This document shows positions 18,747 to 28,429 of a stretch of 64,000 bases of DNA, piece by piece (positions within the stretch are counted from its first letter, which is position 1; each line of letters begins with the position of its first letter). The stretch covers positions 272,022 through 336,021 of the forward strand of contig NZ_JOMF01000006.1 in assembly GCF_000711215.1 (NCBI RefSeq), in the 5' to 3' direction. The DNA is from Methanomicrobium mobile BP (GTDB lineage: Archaea; Halobacteriota; Methanomicrobia; Methanomicrobiales; Methanomicrobiaceae). The translations under genes were made by a program, and so were the position numbers. The notes under the pieces were generated by a model, which saw nothing but the letters and a program-made list of their open reading frames with translations, did not search any database and had not been told where the DNA came from.

Positions 18747-19310
18747 ATGACGGACAAAAACACATTAAAGATAATTACACTTGCCTGCGCAGTTGTTGTC
18801 GTATTCGCGGTCGCAATTACCGTAGGCTGCATCGCAAACAACACGACAGGCAATGCGGGCAATGCCGGCACTGCGGACAACGCGGCTAACGCAGTAAACA
18901 CGGGGAACACAGGAAACGCGGTCGGCACAGACGCCACAGTTGGTAAGGACAGCACGGGCAGCGTGTTAATCGGCACGGAATGGATCCTAGAATCTATTGC
19001 AAACGAAAGCGGTCTTCAGCCGGTCCCGAACGGAGTTACGGTCACGCTGAAGTTTGACGAAAAGAATCTCGGCGGCAACGGCGGGTGCAACGGATACGGC
19101 GCAACCTACACGACAGACGGCAATAAACTCTCGATAAATCAGGAGAGCTTCATCTCCACCCTTATGTATTGCGATGCATCAAGCCCCACCGAAGCGGCAT
19201 ACAAAACGGCACTGACCGAGGTCGCCTCCTATAAAATATCGGGAGACAAACTGGAACTCTCGGACGATAACGGCAAAGTGCTGCTCGTATTCACTAAGAT
19301 GAACGCATAA
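18747..19310 (+). CDS. META-domain (HslJ-like) lipoprotein
   Basis: 187 residues. An N-terminal hydrophobic segment (residues 8-26) ends in the lipobox-like AITVGC, so C28 is the likely lipidation or anchoring site. A spacer of Asn, Gly, Ala and Thr (residues 29-63; GNAGNAGTADNAANAVNTGN) follows. Residues 75-187 form a META domain: GTEWILESI, FDEKNLGGNGGCNGYGATY, MYCDASSPTEAAYKTAL, and a final strand LLVFTKM. The bacterial relative HslJ is linked to novobiocin resistance and heat shock; here a surface stress role is only a guess. Confidence 0.85.
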   Translation: MTDKNTLKIITLACAVVVVFAVAITVGCIANNTTGNAGNAGTADNAANAVNTGNTGNAVGTDATVGKDSTGSVLIGTEWILESIANESGLQPVPNGVTVTLKFDEKNLGGNGGCNGYGATYTTDGNKLSINQESFISTLMYCDASSPTEAAYKTALTEVASYKISGDKLELSDDNGKVLLVFTKMNA

Positions 19311-19564
19311 CGCAGGATATGGCACCGGCATAGCGGAAATGCGGTCCGCGGTGTCTGCGGGTGCACGCATGCGGCACACGGGATACGGGCGCGTCATGGC
19401 GGCGTGCGGCGCGGCAAAGCGTGTAAAGGTGCGGCGGAAATAACCTGCCGCCCATTTAAAAAGATACTCTTTTTACCACATAAGACAAAACTAATAGGCA
19501 AATTGTAACTTTGCCGGTTCACGAACTTTTATTAAAAGGCTGAATCCGGCAAAGGGATGGTTGA
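19311..19564. other. Intergenic region before the pyrophosphatase
   Basis: GC-rich first half without a gene; then a TATA-like TTTTATTAAAAGG (about 19527-19539) which places the start point near 19560, just before the Shine-Dalgarno-like GGGATGGTTGA of the next gene. Confidence 0.4.
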
Positions 19565-21604
19565 ATGATTATGGATATGTTAATCTATCTCGCACCCGTA
19601 TGTGCACTCGTCGGTCTTTTATTCGCGGCATACTCACTGAGATGTGTCAAAAAAGAAGACGAAGGCACTGAGGTCGTCAAAAAGATTACTGCGGCAATCC
19701 ACGGCGGCGCCATGGTATACCTTAACAAACAGTACCGTGCAATCGCTGTCTTTGTCGTAGTACTTGCAATTGTTATTGCACTTGTTCTGCCAAACGGAGC
19801 TTTAACCGCCGGCTGTTTCATCCTCGGCGCTCTTCTCTCCGCAACGGCGGGATATATCGGAATGTTCACTGCAACAAATGCGAACGGACGCACGGCAACC
19901 GCCGCAATTCGCGGAATAGCCGCGGCATTCAAGGTCTCTTTCTCAAGCGGTCTTGTAATGGGTATGAGTGTCGTAGGTCTCGGACTTCTGGGTCTTTCAA
20001 TCGCATTCATTGCCGTCTCGCAGGTTGTCGGCGTTGACAACTTCGCAACCACGATAAGCATCCTTACCGGATTCTCACTCGGTGCTTCCTCAATCGCACT
20101 CTTCGCACGTGTCGGCGGCGGTATCTTTACCAAAGCGGCAGATGTCGGTGCAGACCTTGTAGGTAAGGTCGAAGCCGGTATCCCCGAAGATGACCCGAGA
20201 AACCCCGCGGTTATCGCAGACAACGTCGGTGACAATGTCGGAGATATCGCAGGTATGGGTGCCGACCTCTATGAGTCATACGTCGGTTCAATCATCGCAA
20301 CAATGCTTCTTGCGGCACTTACCGCAGCGGTCGCATTCCCCGGAATACCTGTTATCAACGCAGTTATCGTTCCGTTAACAATCGCAGCCGTAGGTATCAT
20401 CGCCTCGGTAATCGGTTCATTCTTTGTCCGCACCAATAAGACGGAATCATCAGCCATCCATGCGGCATTCAACCGCGGTCTGATTATCGGACTTGTACTT
20501 GTTGTTATCGCATCATACTTCATTACCGGAAACCTTCTCGGATCATACGGTCTCGGAGCATTCGCGGCAACTGTCGCGGGTCTTGTTGCAGGTTTCCTGA
20601 TCGGTCAGATTACGGAATACTACACATCCTACGAGAGAAAACCGACCCTTGCAATCGCAGAGTCCTGTACGACAGGTTCGGCAACCAACATCATCACCGG
20701 TTTTGCAAAGGGAATGGAATCGACCGTCTGGTCGGTATTAATCATCGGCGCTGCAATCTTCATCGCTTACCAGCTCTCGGGCTTATACGGTATCGCCATC
20801 GCGGCCGTCGGTATGCTTGCAACACTCGGTATCTCACTCGCAGTCGATGCATACGGCCCCGTTGCGGATAACGCCGGCGGTATCGCCGAGATGAGCCACC
20901 AGAAGAAAGAGGTCAGAGAGATCACCGATACACTCGATGCCGTCGGAAACACGACAGCGGCAATGGGTAAAGGATTTGCAATCGGTTCGGCGGCTCTTAC
21001 CGCACTGGCACTCTTCTCGTCATACGGAATCGCGGTCGGACTGGACTTCATCGATGTAATGAACTCCAACGTATTCATCGGTCTCTTAATCGGTGCAATG
21101 CTTCCGTTCCTCTTCTCGTCCATGACAATGATGGCTGTAGGACGTGCGGCACACCAGATTGTTATCGAGGTCCGCAGACAGTTCAAAGAGATCAAAGGTC
21201 TCATGGAAGGAACTGCCGAGCCGGAATACGATACATGTATAGCAATCTCGACACACTCCGCACTTAAAGAAATGATTGCACCGGGTGTCCTTGCAATCGC
21301 GGCTCCGGTCATCATCGGTCTTGTACTCGGAAAGGGTGCACTCGGAGGACTTCTTGCGGGTTCGCTCGTCTCCGGTTTCATGCTTGCAATCACGATGGCT
21401 AACGCCGGCGGCGCATGGGACAATGCAAAGAAATACGTCGAACTCGGAAACTACGGCGGAAAAGGCTCGGATGCTCACAAGGCGGCAGTCACCGGAGATA
21501 CTGTCGGTGATCCGTTCAAGGATACATCGGGACCTGCACTCAACATCCTCTTAAAGCTCATGAGCATTGTGGCTGTTGTATTTGCACCGCTCTTCCTCAT
21601 CTAA
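19565..21604 (+). CDS. hppA: Membrane-bound ion-translocating pyrophosphatase
   Basis: 679 residues with about 16 membrane helices. It hydrolyses pyrophosphate to pump H+ or Na+. The catalytic loop is intact: [35 protein letters not shown] (split here across residues 197-231 by eye), and the C-terminal [16 protein letters not shown]. The [11 protein letters not shown] segment has Ala at the position that is Lys in K+-independent enzymes, so by family knowledge it should be K+-dependent. The choice between H+ and Na+ is not decided by what I can see. Monocistronic: it is followed by a T7 run. Confidence 0.95.
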   Translation: MIMDMLIYLAPVCALVGLLFAAYSLRCVKKEDEGTEVVKKITAAIHGGAMVYLNKQYRAIAVFVVVLAIVIALVLPNGALTAGCFILGALLSATAGYIGMFTATNANGRTATAAIRGIAAAFKVSFSSGLVMGMSVVGLGLLGLSIAFIAVSQVVGVDNFATTISILTGFSLGASSIALFARVGGGIFTKAADVGADLVGKVEAGIPEDDPRNPAVIADNVGDNVGDIAGMGADLYESYVGSIIATMLLAALTAAVAFPGIPVINAVIVPLTIAAVGIIASVIGSFFVRTNKTESSAIHAAFNRGLIIGLVLVVIASYFITGNLLGSYGLGAFAATVAGLVAGFLIGQITEYYTSYERKPTLAIAESCTTGSATNIITGFAKGMESTVWSVLIIGAAIFIAYQLSGLYGIAIAAVGMLATLGISLAVDAYGPVADNAGGIAEMSHQKKEVREITDTLDAVGNTTAAMGKGFAIGSAALTALALFSSYGIAVGLDFIDVMNSNVFIGLLIGAMLPFLFSSMTMMAVGRAAHQIVIEVRRQFKEIKGLMEGTAEPEYDTCIAISTHSALKEMIAPGVLAIAAPVIIGLVLGKGALGGLLAGSLVSGFMLAITMANAGGAWDNAKKYVELGNYGGKGSDAHKAAVTGDTVGDPFKDTSGPALNILLKLMSIVAVVFAPLFLI

Positions 21605-21621
21605 ATCAAAATTAAAATAAC

Positions 21622-21628
21622 TTTTTTT
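21622..21628 (+). terminator. Oligo-T terminator after hppA
   Basis: A T7 run 17 bases after the stop codon. Confidence 0.5.
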
Positions 21629-21765
21629 AAACATTTAACGCGCTTTAAACACTTTTAGTGATTTTTAAAAGATAAACGGGAATACCTGTCAAAAAACAGA
21701 GATTATCGGGAGATATAGAAATATCTCGGAATATTTTGTAATATCTCGGAATATGCCGGAATCAA

Positions 21766-22017
21766 TCAGACTTTCTTCTGCACGTCGTCCAGCTCGGTTC
21801 TGACATGCTGAGAGAGGGATATTTTTATCGATGTCTCGACATGCCTGTTCAGCTCTTCAAGACCCAGACAGGTCTTGTCGATGGCGCCGCTCAATTCATT
21901 GAACTCTTCCGACATTGCACTCATCTTTCTCTCCATAATATAGACCAGATAGAGCAGAAAAAGAATGACAACGCCGAACAGAACAATTGTGTAATACTGA
22001 ATAAGATCTTCAACCAT
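21766..22017 (-). CDS. Small membrane-anchored coiled-coil protein
   Basis: 83 residues: a membrane helix at about residues 9-28 (TIVLFGVVILFLLYLVYIM) followed by a predicted coiled coil (MSAMSEEFNELSGAIDKTCLGLEELNRHVETSI). The start at 22017 is set by GGAGG six bases upstream; an ATG at 22041 lacks such a site. It is the last gene in the direction of the pilus ATPase, though 229 bases of repeat-rich DNA lie between. It might be an accessory of the secretion machine; this is inference from position. Confidence 0.7.
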   Translation of the reverse strand: MVEDLIQYYTIVLFGVVILFLLYLVYIMERKMSAMSEEFNELSGAIDKTCLGLEELNRHVETSIKISLSQHVRTELDDVQKKV

Positions 22018-22083
22018 TTTATGCCTCCAAATGCCAATCAAATCATTAAATTGTCAAATTGCCAAATTATCAAATTAATCATC

Positions 22084-22178
22084 GAATTATCAATCATCAA
22101 ATTATCAATCATCAAATTATCATATCATCAAATTATCAATCATCAAATTATCATATCATTAAATCATCATATAATCAA
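22084..22178. repeat. AT-rich tandem repeat, 15-16 bp unit
   Basis: About six imperfect copies of AATTATCAATCATCA lie between the ATPase stop and the start of the small coiled-coil gene, ending about 70 bases before its Shine-Dalgarno site. No unique spacers, so not CRISPR. Confidence 0.75.
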
Positions 22179-22246
22179 AGAAATGGAATTTATCGCAGGT
22201 TTTCGGGTTTTCTCAGTGTTTTCGTCACATGCCCGATCACATGCGG

Positions 22247-24028
22247 TCAACCGGATTTCTCACCGGATTTTTCACGGGATTTTTCGCAGGATTTTCTGAG
22301 TTCGTTGATGAAATGACTTATCTGCACGCTGTCGTTTATCTTCTTGTCCGCCAGCCTCTCAAGCATATTCTGACGGAGTTTCAGATTGTACTCAAGCTCT
22401 TCGTCATTCCATCCGTGCGTATATGCAATATCGCTCAACACTTTGGACTTTGCGGAAGTCCTCACAAACTTATCGTTGATATGATCCCATCTGAAGAGTT
22501 CGTTCCATCTGATATCGCCGTCGTTTACAATCATCTCGTTGATTGAAAGACAGCGCCTGAAACCGTGCCCCTCCTCAAACTGAAGACCCTGAATAAGCAT
22601 CAGATCGAGAGCGCCGAACATGACACGCGGGACATTGATTGGTTCATGCGTCAGCCTGTTTACCGCTTCGCTCACGCCGCCGGCGTGAAGCGTGGAATAG
22701 GTGGTATGTCCCGTATTCATCGCCTGAAACAGTGTCTGTGCCTCACTGCCCCTGACTTCTCCGACGATGATATATTCGGGACGCTGTCGCAGTGCGGCTT
22801 TAAGCAGGGTAAACATATCGACATCGCTCTTTGTCTGGGAGATACCCGTCTCGCGTGTCCGCATCGCAAGCCAGTTTCTGTGCGGAAGCTGAATCTCCCT
22901 TGTATCCTCGATGGATACGATCTTGGCAATCTGCGGGATGAAGAACGAAGCGGCATTCATCGTCGAGGTCTTTCCGGACGCGGTTCCGCCTACGACGATC
23001 ATGCTCTTGCCGTTCTCCACAGCAAGCCAGATAAATGCCATAAGTTCGGCGCTGTATGTCCCAATCGAGATGAGATCGACGGGGGTCATGGGATCGCTCT
23101 TGAATTTGCGTATGGTAAACGAACTTCCCTTCGATGAAACGATATCGCTGTAAGTTATCTGTGCACGTGCGCCCGTCGGAAGCGCCGCGTCGATAAGCGG
23201 CGTTGTCAGCGAGAGCTGTTTATCCGCCTTCTGTGCGAGCTTTAAGACGTATTTATTGAGTTCCAGATCGTCGAAGATGAGATTTGTCTCAAGATTCGAA
23301 TATTTGCGGTGGAATATGAAAAGCGGGACGCCGGCGCCGTTGCAGGTAATATCCTCGATATTCTCGTCGTTCATGAGCGGATCTAGCTTGCTGTATCCGA
23401 GGAAATTTCTCTGCAGATAATACAGAAGAATTTCGACGCGCTCATCCGGTATCTCGGGATAAAAAGAGCGTACGGCGCGGCGTGCAAACCTTAAATCCAG
23501 CGTCATCTCGTCTTTCATCTTCGGCGAATCGTAGACGAGAACCGAACGGAGATATTCGTAGGTCTCCTCGAGAACGATAAGCTCTTTCTCGTCGATCTTC
23601 GGCTCGACAATCATGTACGTGAGGTCGTGCTCCCAGTTCAGGACTATCTTCGCATACGAAAAAGGAGCTTTCAGCCAGTATCGGTCTACCACCCATTCTT
23701 TCTCTTCGGGTAGCAGATCGGGAAGCGGCACGGTCTTTAAGTCATCGTACTCTTTGAGTATCTCCTCAATGGTTCGGTCGGGCTTTTCCTTTGAAGTGAA
23801 TCCGAATTTCGAGAGCAAAGACTCCCCCGAAGTCTCGTCCTCCTTCTTCGAATCGGAAGAAACCGGCACATCGCCGGAATCCTTACTGCCCGCGGACGCT
23901 TTCCTCCACGGGAGCAGCAGCCCTTTTTTGCCCTGCCGCCCCACTTTTTTTACATTGATCTCGAGATCGCCGAGTGCCGATTTTTTCTTGAGTAGGGATT
24001 TCGGCAATGTCAACTGTGGTTTCTTCAT
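22247..24028 (-). CDS. Type IV pilus/archaellum-type secretion ATPase (GspE/TadA family)
   Basis: 593 residues. It should power assembly of pilin subunits from the cytoplasmic side. An N-terminal Ser/Asp/Lys-rich region (1-90) precedes an archaeal T2SE N-domain. The ATPase core has Walker A GGTASGKTS near residue 350, the Asp box SIEDTREIQLPHRNW, Walker B-type YIIVGEVRGSEA, and the His box GHTTYSTLHAGG. The C-terminus ends in a KSCEKSREKSGEKSG basic tail made of short repeats. It starts 24 bases after the HTH-PAS gene. The cognate membrane platform is the TadC-like gene at 33637, across the pilin operon. Confidence 0.92.
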   Translation of the reverse strand: MKKPQLTLPKSLLKKKSALGDLEINVKKVGRQGKKGLLLPWRKASAGSKDSGDVPVSSDSKKEDETSGESLLSKFGFTSKEKPDRTIEEILKEYDDLKTVPLPDLLPEEKEWVVDRYWLKAPFSYAKIVLNWEHDLTYMIVEPKIDEKELIVLEETYEYLRSVLVYDSPKMKDEMTLDLRFARRAVRSFYPEIPDERVEILLYYLQRNFLGYSKLDPLMNDENIEDITCNGAGVPLFIFHRKYSNLETNLIFDDLELNKYVLKLAQKADKQLSLTTPLIDAALPTGARAQITYSDIVSSKGSSFTIRKFKSDPMTPVDLISIGTYSAELMAFIWLAVENGKSMIVVGGTASGKTSTMNAASFFIPQIAKIVSIEDTREIQLPHRNWLAMRTRETGISQTKSDVDMFTLLKAALRQRPEYIIVGEVRGSEAQTLFQAMNTGHTTYSTLHAGGVSEAVNRLTHEPINVPRVMFGALDLMLIQGLQFEEGHGFRRCLSINEMIVNDGDIRWNELFRWDHINDKFVRTSAKSKVLSDIAYTHGWNDEELEYNLKLRQNMLERLADKKINDSVQISHFINELRKSCEKSREKSGEKSG

Positions 24029-24052
24029 AAGAATCGTTTCATTTTTACGCGG

Positions 24053-24598
24053 TTAAATGCTGAATAACGAGATCACAATACCCGGACTGCCGTCCGCGAA
24101 TACCGCAGGGTACGTCCAGCAGGAATAGCTGTGCCTGTTTACCGTGACGATCTCGCAGTCATTGTGTTTTGATATTTTTCCTTCCAGTGCAAGATTATAT
24201 TCGGTCATGTCGGCAACTTTCTCAAGGATTGGGACGCCGGATTCTTCCACGGTTTTTCCGGCAATATCTTCGTCGGGTTTCAGAAACTGTTCGGCAAATT
24301 TTGTGCTTACATTGAATATTATGCCCTCATTGGAGACCAGAACATACGGCATCGGCATTGTCGAGAGCCATATCGGGGTTATCGGAATGCGGTTTGAGAG
24401 ATGATAGACCTGAGCGGGACCTACGACATGCATCTCCGCCTGACCGAGAGTGCACAGTATCGAAAGATATTTTGCGACAGTATTCCTGTTAATAGCGGTC
24501 TTTCTGGATAGATCTGCAATTGACAGCCCGTAATTGCTGCCGCGAAGCGCATTCATGAGTCTTGCCGTTATTTCATCCTGTACATCCATCGCAATCAT
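24053..24598 (-). CDS. Winged-helix and PAS domain regulator
   Basis: 181 residues. Residues 5-70 form a winged helix-turn-helix (ITARLMNALRGSNYGLSIADLSRKTAINRNTVAKYLSIL split at the turn, then a wing HVVGPAQVYHL). Residues 75-181 form one PAS domain (MPYVLVSNEGIIFNVSTKFAEQF...). It is the first gene of the unit encoding the pilus ATPase and lies beside the pilin operon, so it is the best candidate for a local regulator. It is preceded by a TATA-like GTATAAATC on the minus strand (about 24655-24664) and an AAGGTG site. Confidence 0.82.
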   Translation of the reverse strand: MIAMDVQDEITARLMNALRGSNYGLSIADLSRKTAINRNTVAKYLSILCTLGQAEMHVVGPAQVYHLSNRIPITPIWLSTMPMPYVLVSNEGIIFNVSTKFAEQFLKPDEDIAGKTVEESGVPILEKVADMTEYNLALEGKISKHNDCEIVTVNRHSYSCWTYPAVFADGSPGIVISLFSI

Positions 24599-24880
24599 TT
24601 AACACCTTCGGGCGACGCTTCACGCGATAAAAAATTCACGTAAATACCGCTGCTTTTGATTTATACGGAATTGCATAGATCCGCATGTTATTTTGCCAAT
24701 CTATATATGTAGTTCGGGCAGATATATTAATATTATGTTGTTATAAGTAAAATTTTCTTTACTTTTTGGTATTACACTGTTTTAATCCCGCATACACCCC
24801 GTTTTACCGGGGTAACGCGGACAAAAAATAAAATTTGAGTATGAATTGGAAATGTTTGTGTTTGTATTGCTTACTTTTTT
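24599..24880. other. Intergenic region between pilin operon end and regulator
   Basis: AT-rich, no gene seen. It holds the regulator's promoter (about 24655-24664) and a T-rich stretch on the minus strand (24819-24835, CAAATTTTATTTTTTGT) suited to end pilin operon transcripts. Confidence 0.45.
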
Positions 24881-25660
24881 TCAGATGAAATCAGTCTCTT
24901 TCAGATAGCCTTCGCAGTACACTGTTCCCCCCGTGTCCGAGAGAATATAGTGCCCGTCGCCGTTGGCATACACGGCACCGCTCTGCCAGGCAGTTGCGCC
25001 GTTACCGTATCTGCGATACATACCGAAGCCGAGCGTATCAGGCTTATTGGGGTCGGTAGGATTATTAGGAGTATATAAGGCGGTTTGCGCAAGCTGATGA
25101 TAACACATGAATATGATGAATTTATCGCCTGCCGTAAGTATGGTATCCTTGCTCATTCCCGAACCGTCGGGATTGAGATTAGTGTATTTCTTCATGACAC
25201 TTGAGTAAAAATCTACAGGATCGCTTGCCAAAACTCCCTTCCCGGGGTTATTGATCATACGTTTAAGCTGACCATTATTTGAACCCTCTCCGCCGACATA
25301 GTACTTGCCCCAGAGAGGATCATTGTATGTCAGATAAGCTTCACCGCCGCCGTAATCACTGCTCGAAATATAGAATTTCATATTTTCAAGGTTGACCGTT
25401 CCGCCCTCTACATCGAAGAGCAGACCGACGAATCCGTCATCAAGAACCGGATCCGTTCCGCCACCGGCTATTCCGTGGAAAGTTATCTTGCCCGGAAGAT
25501 CGGCTTTTTTATCGCTCATAATACCGGTTGAAAATCCCGAGACGACGGCGGCGATAACAATTGTGACGACAAGCATGAGCATGACTCCCACCACGGGAGA
25601 CACGGCTTCCGTCATACCGAAATTTATGCAGGTCGTTTTAACTTCTGCTTTGCCTACCAT
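24881..25660 (-). CDS. Archaeal type IV pilin-like protein 1
   Basis: 259 residues, the longest of six pilins in this operon. Pilin_N domain: leader of 19 residues, then AVSPVVGVMLML; cleavage is expected between A19 and V20, leaving a hydrophobic helix that packs in the filament core. The globular part (beta-rich, Gly/Asp/Asn-rich) has a FDVEGGTVNLENMKF motif in place of the common GGDxIPxxDL block, and an unusually long insert (residues 140-200). ATG overlaps the previous gene's stop by seven bases. Last gene of the operon. Confidence 0.87.
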   Translation of the reverse strand: MVGKAEVKTTCINFGMTEAVSPVVGVMLMLVVTIVIAAVVSGFSTGIMSDKKADLPGKITFHGIAGGGTDPVLDDGFVGLLFDVEGGTVNLENMKFYISSSDYGGGEAYLTYNDPLWGKYYVGGEGSNNGQLKRMINNPGKGVLASDPVDFYSSVMKKYTNLNPDGSGMSKDTILTAGDKFIIFMCYHQLAQTALYTPNNPTDPNKPDTLGFGMYRRYGNGATAWQSGAVYANGDGHYILSDTGGTVYCEGYLKETDFI

Positions 25661-26373
25661 TTTGCCACCACATCCTTATCGTAGATTACCGAGTGACTGG
25701 GTTTGTGAATTACAGTGATGTGAACGGTTGAGCCTTCACCGAATCCGTATTGCGGATCGTAGATATCAAATCCGAAGAACTGATCGGGTTCGCCAAATTT
25801 GTAGACACAGTTTGTCTCAAAGTTGCAGAGACCGAAATACTGCGAATTCTGAAAACCTGACGAAGGAGGGAATAAAGAATCGGTATAACCTGTCGTCTGA
25901 GTGACAAACGGATAACCCTCAATGGTTTTATCGACTCTGGCTTTACTATTGTCAGTTATGCGTGAATTAACGCCGAGTGATATAGTTTCAAACGGAATGA
26001 TGGAACCGTCCATGATGTGCCTGATTACCTTTCCGCCGTCTGCAAGATCATTACCTCTGAATTTTTCCGGAACGGTATATTCGGTAATAATCTGGAGATC
26101 TCCACTCGGAATCATGTCACCCGCAAGAACACGAAGTTCTACGGGATAACCTGTATATTTGGTTGAAAAACCGGAAGCATCAATATCAAACTGATATGCC
26201 GCCGACGGGGCTTTCTGCGCGGTATCGCCGAGACCTGCCGCAAAACCGCTTACGACAGCAGCAACAATGATGGTGACAACCAGCATCAGCATGACTCCCA
26301 CCACGGGAGAGACTCCGCCGTCATCCAAAGAGGGGTGATATCCGGAGATTTTTGTTCTGATTTCTCTGTACAT
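25654..26373 (-). CDS. Archaeal type IV pilin-like protein 2
   Basis: 239 residues. Leader of 20 residues with GG at the site (GGVSPVVGVMLML), then a hydrophobic helix ending GFAAGLG. Head domain has LAGDMIPSGDLQIITEY and the closing motif IHKPSHSVIYDKDVVAKW, shared with pilins 4 and 6, which marks one C-terminal subclass. Tyr/Asn/Gly-rich head without Cys pairs apart from two (CNFETNC) that might form a disulfide. Separated by 15 bases from pilin 3 upstream. Confidence 0.87.
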   Translation of the reverse strand: MYREIRTKISGYHPSLDDGGVSPVVGVMLMLVVTIIVAAVVSGFAAGLGDTAQKAPSAAYQFDIDASGFSTKYTGYPVELRVLAGDMIPSGDLQIITEYTVPEKFRGNDLADGGKVIRHIMDGSIIPFETISLGVNSRITDNSKARVDKTIEGYPFVTQTTGYTDSLFPPSSGFQNSQYFGLCNFETNCVYKFGEPDQFFGFDIYDPQYGFGEGSTVHITVIHKPSHSVIYDKDVVAKW

Positions 26374-26388
26374 TGCAATCTCCGAAAA

Positions 26389-27042
26389 TTACTGTACGGT
26401 AACGGTTCCCGACTGAATTATCTTATTGCTGACGGTATCATAGATGGCGTAATCGAACGGAACATTCTGCTTTACCTTGAATACACCGGATGATCCTTCG
26501 GGACTCCATGTAAGGAATCTGCCCTTTGCGATTGCGGGATCGGTTGCAAGCGTGCTGTCATAGCTGCCGTCGGCAAGAAGCGTAAAGGAATCGCCGATTC
26601 CAATAATCTCATCCATACCGGGTAATACCGCAAAGTATGTCGAATCTTCGCCCTTCTTTATTATCTTAATCTTACCGTTCTCTTCCACCGCACCCGTGCT
26701 CGAATTGAGGACGGTATCGGTTGTAAACTTCATGATATCGGTTCCCGACTGAAGTTCGACCATGATATTGTCAAGCGAAACTGTATCGCCGCTGACAAGT
26801 CTGAATGTAAGACCGTTGTTTGTCTTCGGGCTGTCTGCCTGAGCGTTTGTCTTATCCGTATCCGTTATTTGTGCATTGTATCCGACGACGAATGCAGACT
26901 GAGGTGCACTCTTCTCGGAACCGACCACTCCGCCGGAGAAACCCGACACGATAGCTGCAATTATGATTGTAACAACAAGCATGAGCATGACGCCGACAAC
27001 GGGCGAGACTGCTTCTTCGTTTATGATATCCGATCTCTTCAT
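26389..27042 (-). CDS. Archaeal type IV pilin-like protein 3
   Basis: 217 residues. Short leader of 11 residues (EEA then VSPVVGVMLML). The head carries LVSGDTVSLDNIMVEL and ends FDYAIYDTVSNKIIQSGTVTVQ (given in two halves of the final hairpin), the second C-terminal subclass, shared with pilin 5 and with the protein at 37430-37906. Overlaps pilin 4 upstream by four bases. Confidence 0.87.
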   Translation of the reverse strand: MKRSDIINEEAVSPVVGVMLMLVVTIIIAAIVSGFSGGVVGSEKSAPQSAFVVGYNAQITDTDKTNAQADSPKTNNGLTFRLVSGDTVSLDNIMVELQSGTDIMKFTTDTVLNSSTGAVEENGKIKIIKKGEDSTYFAVLPGMDEIIGIGDSFTLLADGSYDSTLATDPAIAKGRFLTWSPEGSSGVFKVKQNVPFDYAIYDTVSNKIIQSGTVTVQ

Positions 27043-27698
27043 ACTACTGTCACCTGTTTCTTAAAGATGCTCTTCTGACTCGGTGTGTGAATTATCTCGA
27101 CTTCTACTTTTGATCCCTTCTTGAAACCGTAATCTTTGTAAGTGTCGGCATCTACGGAGTTTGCCTCTGAAGGAATGATTCCGAAAACGGCAACGGCAGT
27201 TCCTTTACTGTTTCCCGTGCTGATTACGTCGCCGGCATTAAAGTTGTACTCACCGAAGTTTGTACCCGTTTCTCCGGGGGCTCCCTTTGCAAGATCCGTA
27301 AGATAAGGAATTTTTACCTTATTTTCTGCAATCTGACCTGCCGGAATTGCCATATTCGTACGTCCGATTGCGCCGCTGAGCATCTGTTTGCCGTCGGCGG
27401 ATGTGTAATAGGAGATGATCTGCAGATCTCCCGACGGGATACTGTCGCCGCCGAGGTGCTTAATCAGCATTACATACTGATCCTTTGAATCTCCCTGACC
27501 GGAGAGGATATTTACGTCAAAGGATGCCGAGGGTGCGACCGATGCGGAATCGACGGCGCCGCCTGCGAATGCGGAGACAAAAGCCGCAATGAGTATTGTA
27601 ACAACGAGCATGAGCATTACTCCGATTACCGGAGATACTGCAGAGTTATCCGAGAGTGTTCTCTCATGAATTTTTTTGAGATAATTTTTCAATTTCAT
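27039..27698 (-). CDS. Archaeal type IV pilin-like protein 4
   Basis: 219 residues. Leader of 20 residues rich in Lys (MKLKNYLKKIHERTLSDNSA) then VSPVIGVMLML. Head: HLGGDSIPSGDLQIISYY, the clearest copy of the family's GGDxIPxxDLxI block, and final IHTPSQKSIFKKQVTVV of the first subclass. Overlaps both neighbours by four bases, so translation is coupled. Confidence 0.87.
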   Translation of the reverse strand: MKLKNYLKKIHERTLSDNSAVSPVIGVMLMLVVTILIAAFVSAFAGGAVDSASVAPSASFDVNILSGQGDSKDQYVMLIKHLGGDSIPSGDLQIISYYTSADGKQMLSGAIGRTNMAIPAGQIAENKVKIPYLTDLAKGAPGETGTNFGEYNFNAGDVISTGNSKGTAVAVFGIIPSEANSVDADTYKDYGFKKGSKVEVEIIHTPSQKSIFKKQVTVV

Positions 27699-28429
27699 AT
27701 TACGCTTCCTGTGAGTGTTCCGGATGCGATGACGTTTCCGGAAGGTTCGTGAACAATAGAGTAGGTAGTAACGGCGCTGACCTCGAACCAGCCGCTTGAA
27801 TACGGATTTTCGGCACTGCCGCGTTCGGCAACATAGTAGACCTTTCCGTTACGTGATCCTTCTTCGATGCCGTATTTATCGGCAAGAACAATGAATTTCT
27901 GACCGGGGCTTATCAGAAGATTTGCCGCGGTAATAACTACACTGCTATCCTCCGAGATTACACCGACTCCGTTCTTTCGTGCAGGCAGTTTGGAGAATCT
28001 GTAATCCATATACTGATCTGAGTCTAGGACCGCGGTATTGCTGTCAGGTCCCTCTTCCATGATCGTTTCGGAAGGAAGATCGCGATATGCAACGGTTACT
28101 TCATGTCCCTTCGTTTTTCCGAGAACATGACCCTCGGAATCGGTAATGTTTGTAATCTGAGTGTCCTTTAAATTCAGGACCAAATCATCCAGACGGATGT
28201 CGTCGCCGCCGAGATGTTCAAATACAAGACCAATCTTTCCGGCTTCTCCGATATCGCCGTCCATTACGCCGACATACCCTATCTTTGCGACAGGCGCCGA
28301 AGGGGTATTGGAAAGCATTCCCATTCCGAACGCGCTTACGGAGGCGCCGACGATTACCACGACGACTATCATGAGCATTACGCCGACAACGGGGGATACG
28401 GCTTCATCAAAAGAGATTTTTCTTACCAT
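27695..28429 (-). CDS. Archaeal type IV pilin-like protein 5
   Basis: 244 residues. Ten-residue leader (MVRKISFDEA) then VSPVVGVMLMI. The helix is unusual in having GASVSAFGMGM. Head: HLGGDDIRLDDLVLNL; a long polar insert (residues 75-150) and the ending SIVHEPSGNVIASGTL. Overlaps pilin 6 by seven bases and pilin 4 by four. Confidence 0.87.
   Translation of the reverse strand: MVRKISFDEAVSPVVGVMLMIVVVVIVGASVSAFGMGMLSNTPSAPVAKIGYVGVMDGDIGEAGKIGLVFEHLGGDDIRLDDLVLNLKDTQITNITDSEGHVLGKTKGHEVTVAYRDLPSETIMEEGPDSNTAVLDSDQYMDYRFSKLPARKNGVGVISEDSSVVITAANLLISPGQKFIVLADKYGIEEGSRNGKVYYVAERGSAENPYSSGWFEVSAVTTYSIVHEPSGNVIASGTLTGSVI

Noticed and set aside
22084..22178. CRISPR-like array
   Set aside because: Units are contiguous without unique spacers; it is a simple tandem repeat. 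The same holds for 63684-63740 and 62965-63083.
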